A stretch of DNA of 5,623 nt from Candidatus Levyibacteriota bacterium (GTDB taxonomy: Bacteria > Patescibacteria > Microgenomatia > Levybacterales > UBA12049). The DNA lies in assembly GCA_016182425.1 (NCBI GenBank), contig JACPGP010000037.1, positions 1-5,623 on the forward strand, written 5' to 3'. Within the stretch, counting starts at the first letter, position 1; each line of letters opens with the position of its first letter. The notes beneath the pieces were generated by a model, which was not told where the DNA came from, ran no database searches, and saw only the letters and a program-made list of their open reading frames with translations. Below, in pieces: positions 1 to 4,722 of the stretch. Made by a program: the position numbers and the translations under genes.

Positions 1-773
1 GCTTCGTGGGCTTGGAGTTCGAGAGAATCATCGAGGGGTTTGAGTTCAACAGCCGATTTATATTTTTTCTCTAGGGCTTTTTGGATAAGGTAATCCGCAA
101 AATGGGGATTTTTGGGGAGAATTGGGCCGTGGAGGTATGTTCCAAAACTATTTTTATAAACTGCACCTTCGGTACCGTCTTCTCCATTATTTCCAAATCC
201 AGTAATAACCTTTCCTAAAGGTTCGATTCCCCTTCCAAGATATGTCCTGCCACCATGATTCTCGAATCCCACTAATGTATCGTCCCGCATCGCGAAGCTA
301 TTCCGATACGGGATCGGTTTAGCTAGGACGAAACGGTACATGACATTTGATTTAATTGCAATATTACCAATCAAGCGTGGGTGGTTTTCTCCTGGGTTTT
401 CGGTATAGAGGTCGAGGATATCAAGGCCTGGAATAATTGTGCCGTCGGCTTCTTTATAGTATTTGCCTAAAAATTGGTAGGCGCCACAGATATAAAGACC
501 TGGAATACCCTTCTCGATCATTTCTCTTAAATCTTTAATCTTTAATCTTAAATCTTTTGCCACTATGGTTTGCTGTCTGTCTTGTGCTCCTCCCATAAAC
601 AAGAAATCACACTTTCTTAAATCAGCAGTCTTAAATCCTAAATCTAGATTGATAATATCAACTTTTATTCTCCTCCATTCACAGCGCCTCGCAAGAGTAA
701 TAATATTACCTCTATCTCCATAGGTGCTCATTAGTTCCGGATAGAGCCAACCGATAGTTAGCGTATAGCTCAT
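1..773 (-). CDS. gatD: Lipid II isoglutaminyl synthase, glutaminase subunit GatD (partial, 3' end off left edge)
   Basis: This is a CobB/CobQ-like class I glutamine amidotransferase. With MurT it supplies ammonia from glutamine to amidate the D-Glu of lipid II to D-isoglutamine, on the inner face of the membrane. My translation of the minus strand gives 257 residues before the window edge. It starts with an N-terminal LYPELMSTYGDRGN block (10-23). The nucleophile Cys96 lies in YICGAYQFLG, and a conserved Arg133 lies in PRLIGN. The motifs GFENHGGRTYL (169-179) and YLHGP with catalytic His215 follow. The Cys-to-His distance is 119 residues; from memory it is 95 in S. aureus GatD (C94/H189). Most of the excess is at residues 148-165, which are encoded by a DNA palindrome. 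The ATG at 773-771 overlaps the murT TGA as ATGA with no clear Shine-Dalgarno, implying translational coupling. The identity is secure from the motifs and the MurT neighbour; the C-terminus is not visible. Confidence 0.93.
   Translation of the reverse strand, partial: MSYTLTIGWLYPELMSTYGDRGNIITLARRCEWRRIKVDIINLDLGFKTADLRKCDFLFMGGAQDRQQTIVAKDLRLKIKDLREMIEKGIPGLYICGAYQFLGKYYKEADGTIIPGLDILDLYTENPGENHPRLIGNIAIKSNVMYRFVLAKPIPYRNSFAMRDDTLVGFENHGGRTYLGRGIEPLGKVITGFGNNGEDGTEGAVYKNSFGTYLHGPILPKNPHFADYLIQKALEKKYKSAVELKPLDDSLELQAHE
280..331. repeat. Palindromic element inside gatD
   Basis: A 10-bp stem pairs 283-292 with 304-313 around an 11-nt loop; the single C-A mismatch (288/308) becomes a G-U wobble in the gatD mRNA. 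An outer stem TCGTCC/GGACGA (280-285, 326-331) encloses the whole region. A competing hairpin uses AGCTA-TT-CCGAT (296-307) with ATCGG-TT-TAGCT (313-324). It encodes residues 148-165 of GatD, between IGNIAIKSN and LVGFENHGG, where family members as I recall them have a short loop. The element resembles in-frame palindromic insertions; no second copy is seen in this window. Confidence 0.6.
527..554. repeat. Tandem heptamer array TTWAATC x4
   Basis: Four consecutive 7-nt units (TTAAATC, TTTAATC, TTTAATC, TTAAATC) lie inside gatD. On the coding strand they read GATTTAA/GATTAAA and encode a charged KDLRLKIKDLRE-like stretch (73-84). Because 7 is not a multiple of 3, loss or gain of one unit would shift the frame. 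Confidence 0.7.
617..644. repeat. Second degenerate heptamer array
   Basis: Units TTAAATC, AGCAGTC, TTAAATC and CTAAATC follow each other in 7-nt register within gatD and encode DLGFKTADLRK (44-54). Same unit as the array at 527-554, with one diverged copy. Confidence 0.55.
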
Positions 774-2050
774 AAGATTTTTTTGCCTGTTAAGATTTTG
801 CGAACTTCAAGCATTGCTGAATACGTTGGGAGAATGTAAAGTGTTTCCGTAGGATAAGTTTGCGCTATTGCTTTATGCATTACTTTTTGCAAATTTCCAT
901 CAACTTCGAAGGATATTTGGGCATATTTAATTCTAAGTGCCATATCATATGCTTTGTCTCCACTGATAAAAATGTGTTTTATCTTACTGATATAATTCTC
1001 AAAATCCACATCCCAAATCCATGACACATCACGGCCGTCGGGGATACGATCATTCAAAACAAGTAATATATTTTTACCTTTGAGTTTTTTTACTGTTCGT
1101 AAAGATTCGTTAAAACTTGTTGGGTTTTTGGATAGAAATATTTGTATGTTTTTCCCATCAACTGAAAGTATTTCCTGTCTTCCAAAAGCAGGAGAAAATT
1201 CGTGCAACGCAGAGTTTATTGTTTTACTATCAATACCAATAGTCCTGCAAAGTAAAACAGCGGCAAGCGTGTTATATTTATTATATACACCTGAAAGAGG
1301 ATAAAATGAGAACGCCTCTGCAAGGCCAGGCCTTGCGAGGCTACAATTGGTGCATTTCCAGTCCCCCAGGTGAGAAAAGTAGATTGTTTTGTAGGTAAGT
1401 TTTGAGCCGCAATTGAGGCAATAAACAGAATCAACTGCATGCTGATGGCTTTTTGTACTTGCACTTTTATCATTTAATCCAAAAAATAATACCTTTCCCT
1501 TAAAATCTGTTTGAAGATATGCTATTTGTGGATCATCAGCGTTGAGAATTAAAATTGTTCCATTGCTCAATTGCTCAATTGCTTTTCGCCATTTGCGCGA
1601 AATAGTATCTACCTCTCCATACCTATCGAGTTGGTCGCGGAAGAGATTGAGCAAGAGGAGATAATCTGGTGTAATCTCGTTGAGTAGTAACGGTAGAGAG
1701 TTCTCGTCAAGCTCAAAAATAGCAAAATCCTGCTCAATTTTTCCTAAACCCGTACTATTTTGAATAAGCGTTGATGCGATGCCATTTAGCAAATTTGCGC
1801 CTGCTTCGTTTTGAAATACGCTGTACCCTGCTTTTTCAAGAATTGTTTTTATTAGTTTTCCGGTTGTGGTTTTGCCGTTTGTGCCAGCAATAAGAATAAC
1901 CTTCAGGCGGGAGTTTTTGAGTACTTGTCGAATAAATTTTGGGTTTAGTAAGAGCGCAACATGACCTGGCCAAGTTGAACCGTGACCCAGATTAAGGAGG
2001 CGACTGACAGAAGAGATAAGTTTTCCAATACCAACTAGGATTTTAGCCAT
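770..2050 (-). CDS. murT: Lipid II isoglutaminyl synthase, Mur ligase subunit MurT
   Basis: MurT is the ATP-dependent ligase half of the MurT/GatD complex. It activates the alpha-carboxyl of D-Glu in the lipid II stem peptide for amidation by GatD-derived ammonia. The 426 residues are close to the family length (about 435-450). The ATP-binding P-loop GTNGKTT is at 56-62 in the Mur ligase central domain. A zinc-ribbon insert typical of MurT has C211/C214 and C233/C236. GVYNKYN (254-260) is the Mur-type motif before the C-terminal domain. The C-terminal DUF1727 part carries DGRDVSWIWDVDFE (338-351); an Asp in this block is proposed to complete the GatD catalytic triad in studied homologues. The start ATG at 2050-2048 lies inside the end of polX (16-nt overlap) with only a weak upstream GAG, so coupled translation is likely. 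The end overlaps gatD by 4 nt. A short ATTGCTCA repeat lies at 1562-1584. Confidence 0.96.
   Translation of the reverse strand: MAKILVGIGKLISSVSRLLNLGHGSTWPGHVALLLNPKFIRQVLKNSRLKVILIAGTNGKTTTGKLIKTILEKAGYSVFQNEAGANLLNGIASTLIQNSTGLGKIEQDFAIFELDENSLPLLLNEITPDYLLLLNLFRDQLDRYGEVDTISRKWRKAIEQLSNGTILILNADDPQIAYLQTDFKGKVLFFGLNDKSASTKSHQHAVDSVYCLNCGSKLTYKTIYFSHLGDWKCTNCSLARPGLAEAFSFYPLSGVYNKYNTLAAVLLCRTIGIDSKTINSALHEFSPAFGRQEILSVDGKNIQIFLSKNPTSFNESLRTVKKLKGKNILLVLNDRIPDGRDVSWIWDVDFENYISKIKHIFISGDKAYDMALRIKYAQISFEVDGNLQKVMHKAIAQTYPTETLYILPTYSAMLEVRKILTGKKIL
1562..1584. repeat. Short tandem octamer ATTGCTCA (about 2.8 copies)
   Basis: Two exact ATTGCTCA units and a partial third (ATTGCTT) lie in murT and encode the AIEQLSN region (157-163). 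The unit length is not a multiple of 3, so slippage would break the frame. Confidence 0.6.
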
Positions 2051-3807
2051 GAGATCAACTCATTATACGGCAAGGTATTGAGAATGTCACTTTTTTTGGC
2101 CCAGCCGCGCCTAGCAACAGCTACACCATATTTCATCATCTCCATTTGCCACAAAGCATGGCTATCTGTATCAATCACAAATTTTACTCCTTGTTTTATA
2201 GCTTCAAATACAAGCGAATCTGGTAAATCGAGTCGAGTTGGCCAAGCATTAATTTCTAAAGCTTTTTTATTTTTTATACAAAAATCAAAAATTTTTTCAA
2301 AATCTAATTCGTAGCCAGACCGGATATTTAATAACCTGCCAGTTGGGTGAGCAAGAATTTTTGCCTTTGGATGTGACAATCCTTGCAAAACCCGCTTGGT
2401 CATGGTTTTTTTATCCATGGAGAAGTTGCTATGAATAGAAACAATTGCCGCATCTATGGTAGCAAGAGATTTTTCATCAATAGCCAGTTTTCCCGAGGTT
2501 AAAATATCTACTTCAAGCAAATTTATTACTCGAACATATTTATTACTATCATTAAGTTGTTCGATTTTATCTTTTCGCCTTGATAATATTGAATAAATTT
2601 GCGTTGAAGTATGTTTGGAAAGACTAGGGTTATGTTCGGAAAAACCGAGATATTCATACCTTAACTTCTCTGCTTTTTCAAGCATTTCTTCCATTGTGTT
2701 TTTTCCCATGTCATGACTTGGTTCTATAGGATAATTTGAATGAATGTGAAAGTCGCCTTTAATATCTTTGAGCTCAACAAGTTGTGGTAAATTATTTTTT
2801 GAGGCTAACTCAATCTCACCTTTATCTTCTCGCATTTCAGGAGGAATCCACTGTAGGCCTAACGCCTTATAGAATTTTTCTTCGGTTTCATATGTTTCCA
2901 TACGTAATTTGCCACCGGCCACTCGCTTTTTTATTCCATGTTCAGATAGCGAAAGGCCCTTTTTAAGGGCATATTCACGAAGATGGACATTATGGTGCTT
3001 ACTGCCGGTAAAGTGCTGCAGAAGCGACCCAAAGCTATCTTTTGACTGGACCATAAGATCTATTTGTTTACCGCCAGAGATTAGAATAGAAGCTGTAGTT
3101 GGGCCTTGCTCAATCACCCTGTCTTTATATGGGTAGGCAATGAAGTGTTTAATGGCCTCATTAGGAGAATTTGAGACTACGGCAAAATCAATATCTCCTA
3201 CTGTTGAGACCATGCGTCGCAAACTTCCTAAAGGTTGAGCTTGAATGACTGCTTTTGATTTTTTGAGGTACAAAAGCACCTTTTCTGCCAGCTCGGCAGC
3301 GTAAGGCAGTACCATTCGTTTGGTCTTAGCACGGCCCTGCTTATACTCTTGGATTGCCTGCAGAATATCGCTTTCGGATTTTGCTCCAAACCCTTCAAGC
3401 GAGGCTATTTTTCCCGCTCTTGCAATTTTTTCAAGATCAGCTATCACAGCAATTGGGTTTTTTAATCCAAATTCAGAAACTAGCCGATAAGACTTTTTAG
3501 GACCAAAGGTAGGTACATTAAGAAGCGTAAATACAGATTCAGGAATATCCTGCATAACCCATGCAAAATGTTTTACCTTGCCGGTTGTTATAAGTTCTTC
3601 CAAATGTTGGCGAATCGATGGACCAACACCTGGGAGAGATTCAAGTTTCTCTTCTTTGTAGAGATCTTTTACCTCTGAAGTTGAGTTTTCGATTGCATCG
3701 GCAGCTTTCTGGTAGGCAATAATCTGAAATCGGTATTTGCTTTCATTTTTAATTGCGTACGCTGCTGCGACGTTTCGAAGTATTGTTGCAATTTCTGTAT
3801 TACTCAT
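2035..3807 (-). CDS. polX: Family X DNA polymerase with PHP phosphoesterase domain (PolX)
   Basis: PolX fills short gaps in base excision repair; its PHP domain gives Mn-dependent 3'-5' exonuclease and end-trimming activity. The 590 residues are near the usual 570-580. The N-terminal 8-kDa helix-hairpin-helix region has LPGVGPSIRQ (58-67), with further HhH-like stretches near 97-109 and 137-148. The polymerase site is GSLRRMVSTVGDIDFAV (194-210) with metal ligands D205 and D207; the third Asp is D250 in QIDLMV. HFTGSKHHN (265-273) is a family motif. The PHP domain begins at GDFHIHS (351-357). Its visible metal ligands are H354, H356, H392, E432, H459, H487 (HPTGRLL), D548 and H550. The first PHP loop is unusual, with HSNYPIEPSHDMG in place of the common HSxxSDG. 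The ATG at 3807 has no Shine-Dalgarno and lies 2-4 nt after the predicted transcription start. It is the first gene of the polX-murT-gatD unit. Confidence 0.96.
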   Translation of the reverse strand: MSNTEIATILRNVAAAYAIKNESKYRFQIIAYQKAADAIENSTSEVKDLYKEEKLESLPGVGPSIRQHLEELITTGKVKHFAWVMQDIPESVFTLLNVPTFGPKKSYRLVSEFGLKNPIAVIADLEKIARAGKIASLEGFGAKSESDILQAIQEYKQGRAKTKRMVLPYAAELAEKVLLYLKKSKAVIQAQPLGSLRRMVSTVGDIDFAVVSNSPNEAIKHFIAYPYKDRVIEQGPTTASILISGGKQIDLMVQSKDSFGSLLQHFTGSKHHNVHLREYALKKGLSLSEHGIKKRVAGGKLRMETYETEEKFYKALGLQWIPPEMREDKGEIELASKNNLPQLVELKDIKGDFHIHSNYPIEPSHDMGKNTMEEMLEKAEKLRYEYLGFSEHNPSLSKHTSTQIYSILSRRKDKIEQLNDSNKYVRVINLLEVDILTSGKLAIDEKSLATIDAAIVSIHSNFSMDKKTMTKRVLQGLSHPKAKILAHPTGRLLNIRSGYELDFEKIFDFCIKNKKALEINAWPTRLDLPDSLVFEAIKQGVKFVIDTDSHALWQMEMMKYGVAVARRGWAKKSDILNTLPYNELISWLKS

Positions 3808-3816
3808 ATTGACACG

Positions 3817-3845
3817 AGCATAGCAAAGGATTGACGCAAACGCAA
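3817..3845 (-). promoter_or_regulatory. Predicted sigma70-type promoter of polX-murT-gatD
   Basis: On the minus strand a -35 box TTGCGT (3845-3840) is followed after 17 nt by a -10 box TATGCT (3822-3817). The start of transcription would fall at about 3811-3809, only 2-4 nt before the polX ATG at 3807. The preceding bases GTGTCAAT contain no Shine-Dalgarno, so the mRNA would be leaderless or nearly so. This is a prediction from box match and spacing only. Confidence 0.6.
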
Positions 3846-3859
3846 TAATTTGTTAGGAT
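3831..3859 (+). promoter_or_regulatory. Predicted sigma70-type promoter of tRNA-Asp / LysM / tRNA-Gly
   Basis: A -35 box TTGACG (3831-3836) and a -10 box TAGGAT (3854-3859) are separated by exactly 17 nt. The expected start of transcription is near 3866, giving a leader of about 50 nt before tRNA-Asp. The -35 box is 3 nt from the oppositely directed -35 box of polX (3840-3845), so the two promoters overlap face to back and polymerase probably cannot occupy both. No other promoter is apparent before the LysM gene or tRNA-Gly. Confidence 0.6.
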
Positions 3860-3881
3860 GGGAAAGCTCTTTGCCAGCCCG

Positions 3882-3903
3882 CAACGCCTTGCAACAAGGC
3901 TTG
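3882..3903 (+). other. Hairpin in the tRNA-Asp leader
   Basis: GCCTTG (3886-3891) and CAAGGC (3895-3900) pair around a CAA loop. CAA/TTG (3882-3884 with 3901-3903) extends the stem to 9 bp with a single bulged C at 3885. It lies between the predicted transcription start and the tRNA, ends 12 nt before it, and lacks a T-run, so it is not a normal terminator. It could guide 5' processing of the tRNA precursor; that role is a guess. Confidence 0.45.
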
Positions 3904-3915
3904 TATGGCCGGCGG

Positions 3916-3992
3916 GGGGCCGTAGCTCAGTTGGTTAGAGCGCCTCCCTGTCACGGAGGAGGTCGCGGGTTCGAGTCCCGTCGGCCCCGCCA
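3916..3992 (+). tRNA. tRNA-Asp (anticodon GTC), CCA encoded
   Basis: A full cloverleaf can be drawn. The acceptor stem GGGGCCG (3916-3922) pairs perfectly with CGGCCCC (3982-3988), with discriminator G3989 and genomic CCA at 3990-3992. The D-arm is GCTC/GAGC with AGTTGGTTA in the loop. The anticodon stem CCTCC/GGAGG (3943-3947, 3955-3959) encloses CTGTCAC with anticodon GTC at 3950-3952. The T-arm is GCGGG/CCCGT with loop TTCGAGT. G discriminator and GTC anticodon both fit aspartate. It is the first gene of the plus-strand unit, and the LysM start codon follows 37 nt after its end. Confidence 0.98.
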
Positions 3993-4013
3993 AAAATTGT
4001 ACCACTTCTGCCT

Positions 4014-4023
4014 AGGAAGGGGG
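4014..4023 (+). promoter_or_regulatory. Ribosome binding site fixing the LysM gene start
   Basis: AGGAAGGGGG is a purine-rich Shine-Dalgarno candidate ending 6 nt before the ATG at 4030. It supports a start at 4030 rather than the upstream in-frame ATG at 3850, from which the reading frame would have to run through the tRNA. Confidence 0.75.
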
Positions 4024-4029
4024 ATAATA

Positions 4030-4641
4030 ATGAAAACTATAGGAAAAGTAAAAAAAAGCAATGCTAAGTTTTTGTTTGGAGATCAGTTCAGTTTATCCGA
4101 ATCCTATGCCAGTTTGCTTTTGGGAATTGCGGTGGTGATGCTTGCTATAGTCGTGTTTGTTTCGTTTGTGCGGACAAGGAGAATCGAAAACGTTACACAG
4201 GTTCAACCGGAAACTATTTCTGAAGAGCTTAAAAAGGTAGAGCGAGGTGATGTATCCTCCTACACCGTTGTGGAAGGAGATACGCTGTGGAGTATTGCCG
4301 AGAAGTATTACAAATCCGGTTATGATTGGGTGAAGATTGCGAAAGCTAATAATCTGAGCAATCCGGATATTGTTGAGATTGGGACAAAACTTACACTTCC
4401 TGATGTGGACACGCGAATTCTGGCCACAAACACCAGTGTAGAAACCGAACGGGCGCGGCCAGAACAGCAGGTAGACGCCATTTCGAGTGATTCTTATACT
4501 GTAGAAAGCGGTGATTATCTTTGGGAGATTGCAATTCGTGCATATGGCGACGGGTATAGATGGCCAGAAATTGCGATGGCCAACAATTTGAGCAATCCGG
4601 ATATTATTCATAGAGGTAATACCTTTAAGCTCCCTCGTTGA
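4030..4641 (+). CDS. Membrane-anchored protein with two LysM domains
   Basis: The 203-residue protein has a lysine-rich N-terminus (K2, K6, K8, K9, K13) and one predicted transmembrane helix at about 27-47. A polar linker follows, then two LysM domains at about 78-124 (SYTVVEGDTLWSIAEKYY...) and 156-202 (SYTVESGDYLWEIAIRAY...). LysM domains bind GlcNAc-containing glycans, mainly peptidoglycan, so with the N-terminus inside, the LysM part should face the wall. No catalytic domain is present; it may anchor or scaffold the envelope. The two LysM copies share ANNLSNPDI, encoded by an identical 17-nt stretch, which points to internal duplication. The stop TGA (4639-4641) is 1 nt before tRNA-Gly, so the transcript must be cut to release the tRNA. 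No other function can be assigned. Confidence 0.9.
   Translation: MKTIGKVKKSNAKFLFGDQFSLSESYASLLLGIAVVMLAIVVFVSFVRTRRIENVTQVQPETISEELKKVERGDVSSYTVVEGDTLWSIAEKYYKSGYDWVKIAKANNLSNPDIVEIGTKLTLPDVDTRILATNTSVETERARPEQQVDAISSDSYTVESGDYLWEIAIRAYGDGYRWPEIAMANNLSNPDIIHRGNTFKLPR
4355..4371 (+). repeat. 17-nt direct repeat, copy in LysM domain 1
   Basis: TGAGCAATCCGGATATT is identical to 4589-4605 in the second LysM domain and encodes most of LSNPDI in both, consistent with duplication of one LysM unit. Confidence 0.8.
4589..4605 (+). repeat. 17-nt direct repeat, copy in LysM domain 2
   Basis: Second copy of TGAGCAATCCGGATATT (first at 4355-4371), 234 nt downstream, in the same codon phase. Confidence 0.8.
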
Positions 4642-4642
4642 T

Positions 4643-4714
4643 GCGGGTGTAGTTGAGTGGTACAACGCTTCCTTCCCAAGGAAGAGATCGGCGGTCCGAT
4701 TCCGCTCACCCGCT
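4643..4714 (+). tRNA. tRNA-Gly (anticodon CCC), CCA not directly encoded
   Basis: The acceptor stem GCGGGTG (4643-4649) pairs with CACCCGC (4707-4713), with discriminator T4714 as usual for bacterial tRNA-Gly. The D-stem is GTTG/CAAC (4652-4655, 4663-4666) with a small 7-nt loop AGTGGTA. The anticodon stem CTTCC/GGAAG encloses TTCCCAA with CCC at 4675-4677. The T-stem GGCGG/CCGCT (4690-4694, 4702-4706) includes one G-T pair. The T-loop reads TCCGATT, so position 55 is C instead of the near-invariant T. The bases after the discriminator are CACCCA, not CCA, so the CCA end must be added enzymatically or the 3' end is altered. It decodes GGG. It begins 1 nt after the LysM stop codon and ends 8 nt before the convergent nadB stop. 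Confidence 0.92.
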
Positions 4715-4718
4715 CACC
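4703..4718. repeat. Tandem duplication CGCTCACC at the tRNA-Gly 3' end
   Basis: CGCTCACC occurs twice in succession (4703-4710 and 4711-4718), then CA. The first copy covers part of the T-stem and acceptor strand; the second covers the acceptor end, discriminator and the bases where CCA would be expected. A CCA does occur at 4718-4720, displaced by 3 nt. Confidence 0.75.
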
Positions 4719-4722
4719 CAAT

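Noticed and set aside
527..644. Heptamer arrays as a CRISPR array or origin iterons
   Set aside because: Units are only 7 nt, contiguous without spacers, and lie within the open gatD coding frame.
1080..1304. Plus-strand open frame within murT
   Set aside because: Shadow of a gene with complete MurT motifs on the other strand; no ribosome binding site or recognisable domain.
2784..3136. Two overlapping plus-strand frames within polX
   Set aside because: Both are antisense to conserved polymerase motifs of PolX and show no protein features.
3882..3903. Hairpin as a rho-independent terminator
   Set aside because: No T-run follows and it lies between the promoter and tRNA-Asp, where termination would silence the unit.
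3850..4029. N-terminal extension of the LysM reading frame starting at ATG 3850
   Set aside because: The extension reads through the tRNA-Asp gene and gives the well-known artefact peptide AVAQLVRA...GFESRRPR produced by translating a tRNA. The real start is ATG 4030 with a good ribosome binding site.
4093..4665. 190-residue minus-strand open frame opposite the LysM gene
   Set aside because: It mirrors the LysM coding strand and tRNA-Gly; its internal repeat (NNIRIAQI) is only the reverse of the LysM repeat. No family motif is visible.
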